Assembly (NCBI RefSeq): GCF_947499265.1
Contig: NZ_CANMNK010000002.1
Location: forward strand, 248,001-312,000
Length of the DNA stretch: 64,000 nt
DNA from: an uncultured Roseobacter sp.
Lineage (GTDB): Bacteria > Pseudomonadota > Alphaproteobacteria > Rhodobacterales > Rhodobacteraceae
Reading direction: 5' to 3'
The position numbers were made by a program, and so were the translations under genes. The notes beneath the pieces were generated by a model that did not search any database, had not been told where the DNA came from, and saw nothing but the letters and a program-made list of their open reading frames with translations. Within the stretch, counting starts at the first letter, position 1. The number at the start of each line of letters is the position of its first letter. Positions 45,881 through 56,659 of this stretch are shown piece by piece.

Positions 45881-47566
45881 ATGTCCAGCCCAAAGCGATC
45901 CATCCTGTCCCAGCAGCTTGATATAGCGCTGACCACCTGTCGGGATGGATTGCGGGTGATACGCCACCGCGGTCCCAATCAGATCCAGTTCTGGTTCATC
46001 GCCCTGGCCATCGGGATTGCGGCTGGCTTTGCTGCGCTGTTTTTCCGCAAGGGCGTCAATGCGCTGCAGACCTATCTTTATGGCACCGAGGACGTGCGTC
46101 TGCTGCATAGTTTTGCGGAATCGCTGCCCTGGTATCTGATCCTGATCATCCCGATCTGTGGCGGACTGGTGGTGGGGCTGATCCTGCATTTCTTTACACC
46201 CGACGGGCGCGCACGGTCTGTGGCGGATGTAATCCACGGCGCGGCCATGAATGACGGGCGCGTGGAGACGCGTGCAGGTCTCGCCTCGGCGCTGGCTTCG
46301 ATGATCACGCTGGGCACGGGCGGATCGACCGGCCGTGAGGGACCGGTGGTGCACCTGGCCGCCGTGATTTCCACCTGGGTGAGCCGCCGCATGCACGCGG
46401 ACGGGATCACCGGGCGTGATTTGCTGGGCTGTGCCGTGGCCGCCGCCGTATCGGCCAGCTTCAACGCGCCGATTGCCGGGGCGCTCTTTGCGCTGGAGGT
46501 GGTGCTGCGCCATTTTGCCGTGCATGCCTTTGCGCCCATCGTGATCGCCAGTGCCGCTGGCACGGTGATCAACCGTTTGGAATTTGGCGATGTTACGGAG
46601 TTTGCGCTCTCGACCACGGGGGCCGTGCAATTCTATCAGGAAATGCCAGCCTATCTGATACTGGGCCTTGTCTCCGGTCTGATTGCGGTGGCGCTCATGA
46701 AGGGGATTTTCTGGGCGGAAGACCTTGGCACTCTGGTGCAGAACAAGATCAGGCTGCCGGGGTATCTGCGCCCCGCCCTTGCCGGGGTGATGCTGGGGGG
46801 GCTGGCGATCTATTTCCCCCACATCATCGGCGTGGGTTATGAGACCACCTCGCTGGCGCTGACCGGGCAGCTGGCGCTGTGGAACGCCATCGTTTTTGCC
46901 ATCCTCAAGGCGGTCGCGGTGGCGATCACCATGGCGGGCCGTATGGGTGGCGGTATCTTCTCGCCGTCGCTGATGATTGGCGCGCTCTCCGGTCTCAGCT
47001 TCGGGCTGATTGCCACAAGCGTCTTTCCGGATGTCTCCAGCTCGGTCACGCTCTACGCGCTGACCGGCATGGGCGCTGTGGCCGCCGCTGTGCTCGGCGC
47101 ACCGATTTCAACAACGCTCATCGTGTTTGAGCTGACGGGTGACTGGCAGACGGGGCTTGCCGTGATGGTCGCCGTCTCCATTTCCACGGCTCTGGCGTCA
47201 CGGTTGGTGGACCGCAGCTTCTTCCTCACCCAGCTGGAGCGGCGTGACATCCACCTTGCCGCCGGGCCGCAGGCCTATCTGCTGGCGATGTTCCGCGTCG
47301 GCTCCGTGATGCGCGCCATGGATGATCCACGCGCGGCGACCGAGGAGGAGTGCTGGGAAATGATCGGCGATGGTGTCTACATCGACAGCAACGCAACGCT
47401 GGAAGCTGCTATGCCGATCTTTGAAACCGGCGTCCGGTTCATCCCGGTCGTGACCCTCAGCGCCGACGCGTCGCCGCCCGAATTACACGGCGCGCTTTTC
47501 CACGTGGATGCGTTAAAAGTCTACAATCGTGCATTGGCCGCCACCGCCGCCGAAGAGCATTCCTGA
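45881..47566 (+). CDS. ClC-family chloride channel/antiporter with CBS-like tail
   Basis: 561 residues. The membrane core of about 10-12 helices has the ClC selectivity motifs GTGGSTGREGPVV (with the gating glutamate in GREGP) and GGIFSPSLMIGA. The cytoplasmic C-terminus (about 465-555) resembles a CBS pair remnant with FIPVVTL. The gating glutamate is present in both channels and H+/Cl- exchangers, so transport mode is undecided. ATG 45881 is used; TTG 45878 adjoins it. Confidence 0.92.
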   Translation: MSSPKRSILSQQLDIALTTCRDGLRVIRHRGPNQIQFWFIALAIGIAAGFAALFFRKGVNALQTYLYGTEDVRLLHSFAESLPWYLILIIPICGGLVVGLILHFFTPDGRARSVADVIHGAAMNDGRVETRAGLASALASMITLGTGGSTGREGPVVHLAAVISTWVSRRMHADGITGRDLLGCAVAAAVSASFNAPIAGALFALEVVLRHFAVHAFAPIVIASAAGTVINRLEFGDVTEFALSTTGAVQFYQEMPAYLILGLVSGLIAVALMKGIFWAEDLGTLVQNKIRLPGYLRPALAGVMLGGLAIYFPHIIGVGYETTSLALTGQLALWNAIVFAILKAVAVAITMAGRMGGGIFSPSLMIGALSGLSFGLIATSVFPDVSSSVTLYALTGMGAVAAAVLGAPISTTLIVFELTGDWQTGLAVMVAVSISTALASRLVDRSFFLTQLERRDIHLAAGPQAYLLAMFRVGSVMRAMDDPRAATEEECWEMIGDGVYIDSNATLEAAMPIFETGVRFIPVVTLSADASPPELHGALFHVDALKVYNRALAATAAEEHS

Positions 47567-47911
47567 TCAGATCTGCTCCACCGTCACATCGCCATTGGTG
47601 TAAAAGGCCAGATGGTCCTTGATCCGCGCCACACCTTCCTTGGGTGTCTCGTAAGACCACACAACGTCCGACAGCGTCGTGCTTTTTGTCACCACCGAAA
47701 AATAGCTGGCGTCGCCCTTGTGCGGGCAATGGGTGGATTTTTCGGTGCGATCCAGAAAGGCCATGGCGATGTCATCACGCGGGAAATAAATCACCGAAGG
47801 GTAGTCGCCCTCGACCAGTTCCAACGCATTGGCACTTTCGCCCAGAACCGCGCCACCTGCGCGCACACTCCAGGTGCCTTCAGCTTTGCGGATGGTGATA
47901 TGGTCGGCCAT
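47567..47911 (-). CDS. DUF427 domain-containing protein
   Basis: A 114-residue single-domain protein with the DUF427 pattern: GESANALELVEGDYPSVIYFPRDD, a central STHCPHKGDASYF and the C-terminal WSYETPKEGVARIKDHLAFY. The biochemical role is unknown. It has a GGGGGAG ribosome site and converges on the ClC gene with no gap. Confidence 0.92.
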   Translation of the reverse strand: MADHITIRKAEGTWSVRAGGAVLGESANALELVEGDYPSVIYFPRDDIAMAFLDRTEKSTHCPHKGDASYFSVVTKSTTLSDVVWSYETPKEGVARIKDHLAFYTNGDVTVEQI

Positions 47912-47985
47912 AGACGCGTCTCCCCCTGATCGTCAAACTGTACCTGCGCTCGCTTGGTAACACCCTCATGACATCCGCAGGGGCC

Positions 47986-49776
47986 TCAGATCGGCGCAGT
48001 TGCCGCATCCAACCATGTTTTTGCAGCGGGCGATAGCCGGGGGGCGATCTTTTCTGCAACCTCAGCGTGATAGCTGTTCAGCCAGTCGCGTTCCGCCGCG
48101 GTCAGCATCTCCGCGACAATCAACCGCCGGTCGATGGGCGCGAAGGTCAGTGTCCGCCAGTTCAGCATCTTGCGATGACTGTCGCCGCCCGGCAGGTCGG
48201 GTGCTTCCTGCGCCACGATCAGGTTTTCGATGCGGATGCCAAACGCCCCCTCGCGGTAGTATCCCGGCTCATTGGACAGGATCATGCCAGCCTCAAAGGG
48301 CACATGGCTGGTTCGGGCGAGCCGTTGCGGACCTTCGTGCACGCTCAGATAAGCGCCGACCCCATGACCCAACCCGTGATCAAAGTCCTGGCCCGCCAGC
48401 CACAGCGGCATCCGGCCAATGGCCTCGATGTCGCGCCCGGCAAGACCTTCCGGCCAGCGCAAGCGGCTCATGGCGATCATACCCTGCAGCACACGGGTAA
48501 AGGCTTCCATGGCCTCACGCGGCGGCGTGCCAATGGGGATCGTGCGGGTGATATCCGTGGTGCCATCCAGATACTGGCCACCGCTGTCGAGCACGATCAG
48601 CTGGCCGTCTTCCAGCTCACTGTCGGTCTCTTCGGTCACGCGGTAATGCATGATCGCACCATTGGGGCCGGTTCCGGCGATGGTCTCAAAGCTGATGTCC
48701 TGCAGCGCGTTGTCATTGCGCCGAAAGGTCTCCAGCCGGGTCACAACTTCCGTTTCACGCAAACTACCCACCGGTTGCGCATCAAGCCAGGCCAGCAGCT
48801 CGACAATCGCCGCCCCATCGCGCAGGTGCGCCGCCGCGCTGCCTTCGATTTCGGCGGCGTTTTTGCGCGCTTTCGGCATGGCGCAGGGGTCCCCGGCAAA
48901 GGCCGCGCACTCCCCCAGACGTTCCGACAGGATGAAAGGCACCGTGCCCCTGTCAACCCGCACCGGACCCTCCAACGCGGCCACGGCGTCCAGCAGGTGG
49001 TCGGGCGCATGCTGCCTGACATCAGGGCCGAGGTGATCCCCCAGCTCCACCAGTTTCTCCGCCGCCATGAACAGATCCAGCGACCCGTCATCGTGCAGAA
49101 TGGCAAAGCCCTGTGCGATTGGATTGCGTGGAATATCGGCGCCCCGGATGTTCAGCAGCCAGCATACCGAATCCGGCAGGGTAATCACCGCCGCCTTGTG
49201 CCCGTCGTCGCGCAGCTCCGCCGCAAGGCGCGCGCGTTTGGCGTCATGGCTTTCACCCGCAAATTCGAGGGGGTGGATTTTCGCATGCGCCAGGGCCGGC
49301 GCAGGTTGATCCTCCCAGATACGATCCACCAGATTTGCATGCGCGCGCATGGATATGCCCGATGTCTCCAGCGTCTTTTCAAGCGTTTCAATCTGCCCCG
49401 CACTGTGCAGCCAGGGATCAAACCCCACGACACCGCCATTGGGCAGCTGTTCAGTCAACCATGATCCAAGCGAAACATCAGGCCAGGGCACCGGTGTGTA
49501 GTCTTCCGCGACCTGCGCCTTGACCTGGGTTCGGTACCGCCCGTCGATAAAAACGCCCGCGATCCCCGTCAGCGCGGCACAGAACCCGGCGGAGCCCGTG
49601 AACCCGGTGAGCCAGGCCAGACGCTCATCGCGAGGGGCAACATATTCTCCCTGATGCGCATCGGCGCGCGGGATCAGAAACCCATCCAGCCCGTCGCGCG
49701 CCATTTCATCGCGCAGCGCTGCCAGACGGGGTGGCCCCTGTTCGGGCCGCGCGGTCACCTCAAAGGTCTGAAACAT
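47986..49776 (-). CDS. pepP: Xaa-Pro aminopeptidase (M24B family)
   Basis: Removes N-terminal residues that precede proline, in the cytoplasm with two metal ions. 596 residues in the long three-domain form: two creatinase-like N-terminal domains and the pita-bread catalytic domain. Metal ligands are in VLDSGGQYLDGTTDITRT (two aspartates), HGLGHGVGAYLSVHEGP (histidine) and SNEPGYYREGAFGIRIEN (two glutamates). GGGGGAG precedes the start by 4 bases. Confidence 0.94.
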   Translation of the reverse strand: MFQTFEVTARPEQGPPRLAALRDEMARDGLDGFLIPRADAHQGEYVAPRDERLAWLTGFTGSAGFCAALTGIAGVFIDGRYRTQVKAQVAEDYTPVPWPDVSLGSWLTEQLPNGGVVGFDPWLHSAGQIETLEKTLETSGISMRAHANLVDRIWEDQPAPALAHAKIHPLEFAGESHDAKRARLAAELRDDGHKAAVITLPDSVCWLLNIRGADIPRNPIAQGFAILHDDGSLDLFMAAEKLVELGDHLGPDVRQHAPDHLLDAVAALEGPVRVDRGTVPFILSERLGECAAFAGDPCAMPKARKNAAEIEGSAAAHLRDGAAIVELLAWLDAQPVGSLRETEVVTRLETFRRNDNALQDISFETIAGTGPNGAIMHYRVTEETDSELEDGQLIVLDSGGQYLDGTTDITRTIPIGTPPREAMEAFTRVLQGMIAMSRLRWPEGLAGRDIEAIGRMPLWLAGQDFDHGLGHGVGAYLSVHEGPQRLARTSHVPFEAGMILSNEPGYYREGAFGIRIENLIVAQEAPDLPGGDSHRKMLNWRTLTFAPIDRRLIVAEMLTAAERDWLNSYHAEVAEKIAPRLSPAAKTWLDAATAPI

Positions 49777-49833
49777 GCCACTCCCCCTGATTTCTTCTGG
49801 CCAAAAATATCCCCCGCGGAGCGTCCCGCCGCA

Positions 49834-51711
49834 TCAGCTTGCGCGTTTGATGCCCATGATACGCGCCCGCGCGCGGGGATCGCTGTCAAAAAGCGCCGCC
49901 AGCTGTTCGGTCATCGCACCCGCCAGTTGATCCACATCCGTAATGGTCACCGCGCGGTCGTAATAGCGCGTCACATCATGGCCAATGCCGATGGCCAGCA
50001 GCTCAACCGCGCGGCGTTTCTCGACCATGGCGATCACATCCCGCAGGTGTTTCTCTAGGTAATTCGCCGGGTTCACCGACAGCGTGCTGTCATCCACCGG
50101 CGCACCGTCGGAAATCACCATCAGGATCTTGCGCGCCTCATGCCGCATCAGCATACGGCGGTGCGCCCATTCCAGCGCCTCACCGTCGATGTTCTCTTTC
50201 AACAGCCCTTCTTTCATCATCAGACCCAGGTTGGGCCGGGTCCGCCGCCAGGGCGCATCAGCTGATTTATAGATGATGTGGCGCAGGTCGTTGAGACGCC
50301 CGGGTTGCTGCGGACGGCCCTCACCCAGCCAGGCTTCCCGCGCTTGCCCGCCTTTCCACGCCCGCGTGGTAAAACCCAGGATTTCAACCTTCACATTGCA
50401 GCGCTCCAGCGTGCGGGCCAGAACATCCGCGCAGATCGCCGCAATTGAAATCGGCCGCCCGCGCATGGAGCCGGAGTTGTCCAGCAGCAGCGTCACAACC
50501 GTATCGCGGAATTCGGTGTCTTTTTCGACCTTGAACGACAATGGCGTGGTGGGGTTAGCCACCACCCGCGCCAGACGCCCGGCATCCAGCATGCCTTCTT
50601 CCAGATCGAACTCCCAGGACCGGTTCTGCTGCGCCTGCAAGCGGCGTTGCAGCTTGTTGGCAAGGCGACTGACCGCGCCCTTCAGCGGTTCAAGCTGTTG
50701 ATCGAGGTAGGCGCGCAGGCGTTCCAGCTCGATGGGATCGGCCAGATCTTCGGCACCGATTTCCTCATCATGATCATTCATGTAGACCAGATAATCCGGG
50801 TCTGCTTCGGAGGCAGGCGGTGGGGCAGGCGGCTCCATAGGCGCCTCGCCATCGGGCATCTCGGCCTCTTCACCCATCTCCTGATCTGCCATGTCATCCA
50901 TGGAGACCTGCGCCTGTGCGGCGTCCTGCTGCTCTTCTTGCGATTGCTCGGGCGAGGCATCCGCCTCTTCGTCGTCTTGATCATCCTGACCTGTGCTGTC
51001 GGGATCGGACTCCTCCTCCGCGCCTTCTTCGGCTTCGTCTTCCTGATCCTCGTCAATCTGATCGGGGTCGTCGCCCAGCTGATCGCCATATCCCAGATCG
51101 GAAATCAACTGACGGGCAAATTTGGCAAAGGCCGCCTGATCGCTCAGCGTCTCATCCAGGTTTTCCAGCGTCCCGCCGCATTGCTCCTCAATGAAACCAC
51201 GCCACAATTCCATCACGTTCTGCGCACCAGACGGCAGCTCCCGCCCCGTGGCCAAGTGCCGGATCAGATAGCCCGCCGCTGTGGCCAGGGGCGCATCCGC
51301 TGCTTGCGTGACCTGATCATAGCCCTTGCGCATCGCCTCATGCGCGATCTTGGCATCAATATTGCCAGCGGTGCCCGGCATGTCGCGTGCACCCATGGCT
51401 TCGCAGCGCGCCGTTTCCATCGCCTCATAGAGGTCTTTCGCCATCTCCCCCTGCGGCTCATAGCGCGCATGGGTCTGACCATTGTGATAGCGCCGGTTCA
51501 GTGCCAGCGCATCCGCCGTGCCGCGTGCCAGCATCACCTCGTCCCGCGTCATCCGGCGGCTGACTTGGGGCAAGCGCATTGCGTCGCCCGACATGCCGGC
51601 AGGGTCCACCGAATAGGAAACGGTCAACTCCGGATCATGGGCCATGACCTTGGTCGCTTCTGACAGCGCCTTTTTGAACGCATCAGCCGGGTTGTCTGAC
51701 GGTTTGCTCAT
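49834..51711 (-). CDS. cobT: Aerobic cobaltochelatase subunit CobT
   Basis: With CobN and CobS this subunit inserts cobalt into hydrogenobyrinic acid a,c-diamide in aerobic cobalamin synthesis. 625 residues: an N-terminal helical region, a very acidic stretch at about 215-315, and a C-terminal von Willebrand A domain. Its MIDAS motif DNSGSM begins at about D411. The start overlaps the stop of the racemase-like gene by ATGA, so expression is probably coupled. CobN is not in this window. Confidence 0.95.
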   Translation of the reverse strand: MSKPSDNPADAFKKALSEATKVMAHDPELTVSYSVDPAGMSGDAMRLPQVSRRMTRDEVMLARGTADALALNRRYHNGQTHARYEPQGEMAKDLYEAMETARCEAMGARDMPGTAGNIDAKIAHEAMRKGYDQVTQAADAPLATAAGYLIRHLATGRELPSGAQNVMELWRGFIEEQCGGTLENLDETLSDQAAFAKFARQLISDLGYGDQLGDDPDQIDEDQEDEAEEGAEEESDPDSTGQDDQDDEEADASPEQSQEEQQDAAQAQVSMDDMADQEMGEEAEMPDGEAPMEPPAPPPASEADPDYLVYMNDHDEEIGAEDLADPIELERLRAYLDQQLEPLKGAVSRLANKLQRRLQAQQNRSWEFDLEEGMLDAGRLARVVANPTTPLSFKVEKDTEFRDTVVTLLLDNSGSMRGRPISIAAICADVLARTLERCNVKVEILGFTTRAWKGGQAREAWLGEGRPQQPGRLNDLRHIIYKSADAPWRRTRPNLGLMMKEGLLKENIDGEALEWAHRRMLMRHEARKILMVISDGAPVDDSTLSVNPANYLEKHLRDVIAMVEKRRAVELLAIGIGHDVTRYYDRAVTITDVDQLAGAMTEQLAALFDSDPRARARIMGIKRAS

Positions 51712-52415
51712 CGCTCTTTGCCTTTCGTCCCTTGCGGCAGGGTCGCGTCCCCCGTGGCCAGATCGGCCAGCAGGGCAACATGCACATCCAACGCATCAAT
51801 CACTCTATACCCCGGATCATGCCCGTCAAAGGCCAAACCCAGATCGGTCCCGGCGAGCACGATGGCCTCCGCACCCTGATCTTCGACCATGAGACGCCCG
51901 GCTTCGAAAAATAACGCGCGATCCTCTTCGGTGCAGGTGCCACGCAGGGCCATATCAAGATAGATGCGCGCCACCCGATCCATGTTCTCCGCAGGAGCGA
52001 GTGCTTGCGTGGTCTGCAATTGACCGTAAAGGCGCGTGCGCATGACAACTTCGGTGCCCAACAGCCCGACAGTCTTCAGTCCCTGCGCAGCGAAGTAGGC
52101 GTCCAAGGGGGTGACGCCGCTGATCAGCGGCAGAGGGCTGATCGCCTCGGTTTCCGCGTAACAAAAATGGCCGCCCAAGGACGTGATCGCTGCGCAATCA
52201 GCGCCCGCAGCTTGCAAGCGCCCGATGAGCTCCGCATAGATCTGCGCCTGTGCCGCGCGGTTATCTGCCAGATTGTTGGCCACCAGCTCATCCGAGCTTG
52301 CCTGCACAATCGTCAGTTCAAGCTTTTTCCCGCGTTCCCGCATCAGCGCCGTCAGCCGCTGATAGTAAACCACCGTGGCTGCCGGGCCGATACCGCCGAT
52401 CAACCCGATGTGCAT
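51708..52415 (-). CDS. Aspartate/glutamate racemase-superfamily protein lacking the usual cysteines
   Basis: 235 residues with the family start [20 protein letters not shown] and the overall pseudo-symmetric fold. In active two-cysteine racemases one cysteine sits in a CNTAH-type motif and the other in GCTE. Here the corresponding parts read ITSLGGH and LAGTDLG, without cysteine. A cysteine two residues after that histidine (HFC) is not in the canonical place. The protein may therefore have another activity. It lies between cobS (4-base gap) and cobT (4-base overlap), which ties its expression to the cobaltochelatase. Confidence 0.82.
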   Translation of the reverse strand: MHIGLIGGIGPAATVVYYQRLTALMRERGKKLELTIVQASSDELVANNLADNRAAQAQIYAELIGRLQAAGADCAAITSLGGHFCYAETEAISPLPLISGVTPLDAYFAAQGLKTVGLLGTEVVMRTRLYGQLQTTQALAPAENMDRVARIYLDMALRGTCTEEDRALFFEAGRLMVEDQGAEAIVLAGTDLGLAFDGHDPGYRVIDALDVHVALLADLATGDATLPQGTKGKER

Positions 52416-52419
52416 GGAC

Positions 52420-53406
52420 CTATCCTAAGCTCACGCTGGCAGCGCTCTCTGGCAATTCTTCGTCAAAGAGGCGCTGGTAGAATTCTGCCACGGTCTGACG
52501 CTCCAACTCGTCACACTTGTTGAGGAAGCTGAGGCGGAAAGCATAGCCGACATTGCGGAAAATTTCAGCGTTTTGTGCCCAGGCAATCACCGTCCGGGGT
52601 GACATCACCGTGGAGAGATCGCCGTTCATGAAGGCCGTGCGCGTCAGGTCCGCAACCGTGACCATCTGCTTGACGATCTTGCGGCCTTTTTCGGTATTGT
52701 AATGCGGGTTCTTGCTCAGCACGATCGCCGTCTCCGCATCAATGCTGAGGTAGTTCAGCGTTGCCACCAGCGACCAGCGGTCCATCTGACCCTGGTTGAT
52801 CTGCTGTGTGCCGTGATAGAGGCCGGTGGTATCGCCGAGGCCAACGGTATTGGCCGTTGCAAAGAGGCGGAAATAGGGGTGCGGCTCAATCACCTGGTTC
52901 TGATCGAGCAGCGTCAGCTTGCCGTCCACTTCCAGCACCCGCTGGATCACGAACATCACGTCCGCGCGACCCGCGTCATATTCATCAAAGACAATCGCGG
53001 TCGGATTGCGCAGGGCCCAGGGCAGGATACCTTCTTGAAAATCAGTAACCTGCTTGCCGTCCTTCAACTTGATCGCGTCCTTGCCAATGAGGTCGATCCG
53101 GCTGATGTGACTGTCGAGGTTCACCCGCACGGCCGGCCAGTTGAGGCGGCTTGCAACCTGTTCGATGTGCGTCGATTTGCCCGTGCCGTGATAGCCCTGG
53201 ATCATCACCCGGCGGTTGTGCTGGAAACCGGCAAGAATCGCCAGCGTCGTGTCGGGGTCGAATTTATAGGTGCTGTCGACTTCCGGCACCCGGTCACTGC
53301 GATCTGAGAACCCCTTGACCACCATATCGGTATCAATGCCAAAGACGTCGCGGACGTGGATCTCTTCGGTGGGCTTTGTGTTGATGTCCAGTGCGCCGTC
53401 GGCCAT
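52420..53406 (-). CDS. cobS: Aerobic cobaltochelatase AAA+ subunit CobS
   Basis: A MoxR/AAA+-type ATPase that forms the CobST chaperone of cobaltochelatase. 328 residues with Walker [11 protein letters not shown] (K at about 77), a Walker B of the type IVFDEYDAG, a sensor region RLFATANT and the C-terminal lid. It is first in the minus-strand run cobS, racemase-like gene, cobT. Confidence 0.96.
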   Translation of the reverse strand: MADGALDINTKPTEEIHVRDVFGIDTDMVVKGFSDRSDRVPEVDSTYKFDPDTTLAILAGFQHNRRVMIQGYHGTGKSTHIEQVASRLNWPAVRVNLDSHISRIDLIGKDAIKLKDGKQVTDFQEGILPWALRNPTAIVFDEYDAGRADVMFVIQRVLEVDGKLTLLDQNQVIEPHPYFRLFATANTVGLGDTTGLYHGTQQINQGQMDRWSLVATLNYLSIDAETAIVLSKNPHYNTEKGRKIVKQMVTVADLTRTAFMNGDLSTVMSPRTVIAWAQNAEIFRNVGYAFRLSFLNKCDELERQTVAEFYQRLFDEELPESAASVSLG

Positions 53407-53531
53407 GAGGTTTCACCCTTATAGAAAGAACAAGAATTCGGAGCCGGTCAGGCCCGGCTCATCTGGTGCAACATATATCGGGCATGTGCAAGGGGAAGGG
53501 GCGTGCCAGTTGGCGCAAATCGGTAGCGCCA

Positions 53532-54158
53532 TCAATCCTTGAAGTTGCGGCTGCCCTTGATTTGATCCCAGGCCCAGACAACCTCCTGCAACTGCTCTTC
53601 CTGGCTGCGGTCACCGCCGTTCATATCCGGGTGCAGGACTTTGATCAGCGCCTTATACGCCTTGCGAACCTCCGGCTTGGTCCAGGTGTCCTTGGCTTCC
53701 AGAATTTCGAGCGCCCGGCGCTCGGTGGGCGGCAGGCGACGACCCGCTTGTGCACCGCGTCCGGGGTTTTGCGTGGCATTGGCGCCCAGCACCTGATGCG
53801 GGTCTTCGATGCCCAGCCGTGCCCAGGCGCGCGCCTCCGGATCGCCCATCGGTTTGGTATTGCGTTCCCAAACCTTGTCCTTGGACATCTGCGCGTTCAA
53901 TTCGGCCTCGGTGGTGCCATCAAAGAAATTCCACTTCAGATTATATTCCCGCACGTGCGCCTGACAGAACCAGAAAAAATCATCCAGAACGTCCGGCGCC
54001 TTTGGCGCGCGGTACTTGCCCGGCTCGTTGCATCCCTCATGATCGCAGATGCGTGTCGACGTCTCGGAGGCGCCGGACATGCCACGCCGACCGCGTGGGT
54101 TTTTCTTCTTGGAAGAAGAGACGGACATATCGAATCCGAAAGGATCTTGTTTTGGCAT
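53532..54158 (-). CDS. DnaJ-domain protein with C-terminal J domain
   Basis: 208 residues. An unusual layout for a J protein: an N-terminal part with a possible zinc site (CDHEGC, then FCQAH) and a J domain at the very C-terminus (about 148-205) with the HPD motif at 176-178. HPD stimulates Hsp70 ATPase. This type is common in alphaproteobacteria near cobS and bolA, as here, but its client is unknown. Confidence 0.88.
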   Translation of the reverse strand: MPKQDPFGFDMSVSSSKKKNPRGRRGMSGASETSTRICDHEGCNEPGKYRAPKAPDVLDDFFWFCQAHVREYNLKWNFFDGTTEAELNAQMSKDKVWERNTKPMGDPEARAWARLGIEDPHQVLGANATQNPGRGAQAGRRLPPTERRALEILEAKDTWTKPEVRKAYKALIKVLHPDMNGGDRSQEEQLQEVVWAWDQIKGSRNFKD

Positions 54159-54232
54159 ATTGGCACCTATACGAGTCGAGGCCGCTTAGTTTAGACTGCA
54201 CACCGAAAGAGTGAAGGGGTCGGGCGAAAAAA

Positions 54233-54490
54233 ATGTCGAAACGACAAGAGATTGAGGATCGGTTGCGCGAAGCTTTTGCACCGCGCGAACTGGAAGTGGT
54301 GGATGACAGCGAAAGCCATCGTGGCCATGCAGGATATCCCGAGGGGGGTGAAAGTCACTTTAACGTGGCGATCCGTGCCGAGCAGTTCAAGAGCATGAAC
54401 AGACTGGCGCGGCACCGGGCGGTGCATGCAGCGCTCGGGCCCAAGCTGATCTCAGAGATCCACGCGCTTGCGCTTGACGTGGATGTTTAG
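54233..54490 (+). CDS. bolA: BolA-family protein
   Basis: 85 residues with the BolA core: EDRLREAFAPRELEVVDDSESH, then GGESHFNVAI, and RHRAVHAALG near the end. BolA proteins pair with monothiol glutaredoxins to handle iron-sulfur clusters and influence cell shape. Divergent from the DnaJ-domain gene with 74 bases between them. Confidence 0.93.
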   Translation: MSKRQEIEDRLREAFAPRELEVVDDSESHRGHAGYPEGGESHFNVAIRAEQFKSMNRLARHRAVHAALGPKLISEIHALALDVDV

Positions 54491-54499
54491 CAGCACGGG

Positions 54500-54970
54500 C
54501 TAGTCTTCTGTTTTTTCGGGATTTCTGCTGGCCGCGAGTTGTTTCAGTGAATTCGTCATGCCTGCCACGTCACTGGGCTCCTCAACGCCATTGTCGCTGA
54601 GCATTCGGGTAGCGCCTTCGCTTTGCGAGGCATCGTCATCGGGTGTTTTGGGCGGAACAATGACCGGTTCCTTGCGGATTGGATCGGTCTCTTCCGCCGC
54701 TTCCTCCGCGTCTTCCAGGGGCTGGGATGCGATTTCCGCGACCTGCTTGCGAAACACCAGAACGTTGCGCCAGGAGGTCGTTGATGAGGTCAAACCGGAG
54801 CGCTCAACCGAGGGCAACGTTTCCGCGCGCTGATATTCCCAGCCCTCTGCCGCCATTTGGTTCATGACCTCTTCGAGCGCGTGAGAAAACCGGTCCTCGG
54901 GTGTCTTGATCCCCTTCGCCTTGACGCCGCGATTGGGGGCGGTGATCACCCGGTATTCGAACTGTGGCAT
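54500..54970 (-). CDS. DUF4177 domain-containing protein
   Basis: 156 residues. The N-terminal 75 residues (FEYRVITAPNRG, MNQMAAEGWEYQRAE, WRNVLVFRK) match DUF4177, a small alpha/beta domain of unknown role. The C-terminal half is acidic and low in complexity, probably disordered. Its stop is 9 bases from the bolA stop in convergent orientation. Confidence 0.82.
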   Translation of the reverse strand: MPQFEYRVITAPNRGVKAKGIKTPEDRFSHALEEVMNQMAAEGWEYQRAETLPSVERSGLTSSTTSWRNVLVFRKQVAEIASQPLEDAEEAAEETDPIRKEPVIVPPKTPDDDASQSEGATRMLSDNGVEEPSDVAGMTNSLKQLAASRNPEKTED

Positions 54971-55064
54971 AATGCCTCTCCAAACTTGTGACGTGTTTTA
55001 TAGCAAGCTCGACAGCATGCGCCAATTGACCGGATGCCGTCAGGCCAGCACCCGGGGTGCGGGG

Positions 55065-56576
55065 TCACCCCTTGAGCTTCTGTGCCACCAGCTGGTTGAC
55101 CGCCTTGGGGTTGGCTTTACCGCCCGTGGCTTTCATCACCTGTCCAACAAACCAACCCGCCAGTTTCGGGTTTTCCTGCGCCTTGGCGACCTGCTCGGGG
55201 TTGGCGGCGATGATCTCATCGACCGCAGCCTCAATCGCACCGGTATCGGTAACCTGCTTCATGCCACGCGCCTCGACGATCTCCGCAGGGTCGCCGCCTT
55301 CGGTGTAGACGATCTCAAAAAGATCCTTCGCGATCTTACCCGAAATCGCATCAGAGGCGATCAGGTCAATCACGCCGCCCAATTGCGCAGGGGTCACGGG
55401 GCTTTCAGTGATGTCCTTGTCGTCCTTTTTCAGCCGTCCAAAGAGTTCGTTGATCACCCAGTTCGCCGCCATCTTGCCGTCACGGCCCGCCGCCACGGCT
55501 TCGAAGTAGCCCGCCGACTCCAGATCGGCGGTCAGCACCGAAGCATCATAATCGCTCAGCCCGAAATCGCCGATAAAACGGGCCTTCTTGGCGTCGGGCA
55601 GTTCGGGCAGGGTGGCACCGATATCATCGACCCAGGCCTGTTCAATCACCAGCGGCAGCAGATCGGGATCGGGGAAATAGCGGTAATCATGCGCCTCTTC
55701 CTTGGAACGCATGGAGCGGGTTTCGTTTTTGTCTGGATCATAAAGCCGCGTTTCCTGATCAACGGACCCGCCTGCCTCAACAATCGCAATCTGGCGCCGG
55801 GCCTCGATATCGATGGCGGCCTGAATGAACCGCATGGAGTTCATGTTCTTGATCTCGCAGCGGGTGCCAAGGTGCGAGAAATCCTGTGTCGCCTGGTATT
55901 TCTCATAATCGCCCGGTCGGCAGATCGACACGTTCACATCTGCGCGCATCGACCCCGACTGCATATTGCCGTCACAGGTGCCCAGATAGCGCAGGATCTG
56001 GCGCAGCTTGCCTAAATAAGCGGCGGCTTCCTCGGGGCCACGAATATCGGGGCGCGAGACAATTTCCATCAGCGCCACGCCGGTACGGTTCAGGTCCACA
56101 AAGGACATGTTCGGGTCCATGTCGTGGATCGATTTGCCCGCGTCCTGTTCGAGGTGAATGCGCTCGACGCGCACCAGCCGTGCCGTGCCGTCGCCCATTT
56201 CCACCAGCACTTCGCCCTCGCCGACGATGGGGTGGTAGAGCTGGCTGATCTGATACCCCTGCGGCAGATCCGGGTAGAAATAGTTCTTGCGGTCAAAGGC
56301 GCTTTGCAAATGGATCTCGGCCTTGAGGCCCAGGCCCGTGCGCACCGCCTGTTCCACGCAGAATTCGTTGATCGTCGGCAGCATGCCCGGCATCGCGGCG
56401 TCGACGAAGGACACGTTGTTGTTGGGCTCGGCGCCGAATTTCGTGGAGGCTGCGGAAAAAAGCTTCGCGTTGGAGGTGACCTGCGCATGCACCTCCATGC
56501 CGATCACCAGTTCCCAGTCATGTTTGGCGCCTGCAATGGTCTTGGGTTTCGGCGTTTCAAAGGTCAAGTCAAGCAT
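55065..56576 (-). CDS. gatB: Asp-tRNA(Asn)/Glu-tRNA(Gln) amidotransferase subunit B
   Basis: Kinase subunit of GatCAB, which converts misacylated Glu-tRNA(Gln) (and Asp-tRNA(Asn)) to the correct amide form. 503 residues: [13 protein letters not shown] at the start, [13 protein letters not shown], the EDAGKSIHD-like segment [23 protein letters not shown], and the [11 protein letters not shown] block. The C-terminal YqeY-like tail has [21 protein letters not shown]. gatA and gatC are not in the window. GAGGGA precedes the start. Confidence 0.97.
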   Translation of the reverse strand: MLDLTFETPKPKTIAGAKHDWELVIGMEVHAQVTSNAKLFSAASTKFGAEPNNNVSFVDAAMPGMLPTINEFCVEQAVRTGLGLKAEIHLQSAFDRKNYFYPDLPQGYQISQLYHPIVGEGEVLVEMGDGTARLVRVERIHLEQDAGKSIHDMDPNMSFVDLNRTGVALMEIVSRPDIRGPEEAAAYLGKLRQILRYLGTCDGNMQSGSMRADVNVSICRPGDYEKYQATQDFSHLGTRCEIKNMNSMRFIQAAIDIEARRQIAIVEAGGSVDQETRLYDPDKNETRSMRSKEEAHDYRYFPDPDLLPLVIEQAWVDDIGATLPELPDAKKARFIGDFGLSDYDASVLTADLESAGYFEAVAAGRDGKMAANWVINELFGRLKKDDKDITESPVTPAQLGGVIDLIASDAISGKIAKDLFEIVYTEGGDPAEIVEARGMKQVTDTGAIEAAVDEIIAANPEQVAKAQENPKLAGWFVGQVMKATGGKANPKAVNQLVAQKLKG

Positions 56577-56659
56577 TGCGGTCCCTCGTCAGGCAGGTCT
56601 GATCGTGCCAGAGGTCTTAGGCCAGTGTGCGGAGTGCTGCAAGCCCCCGCACCGCCCGT

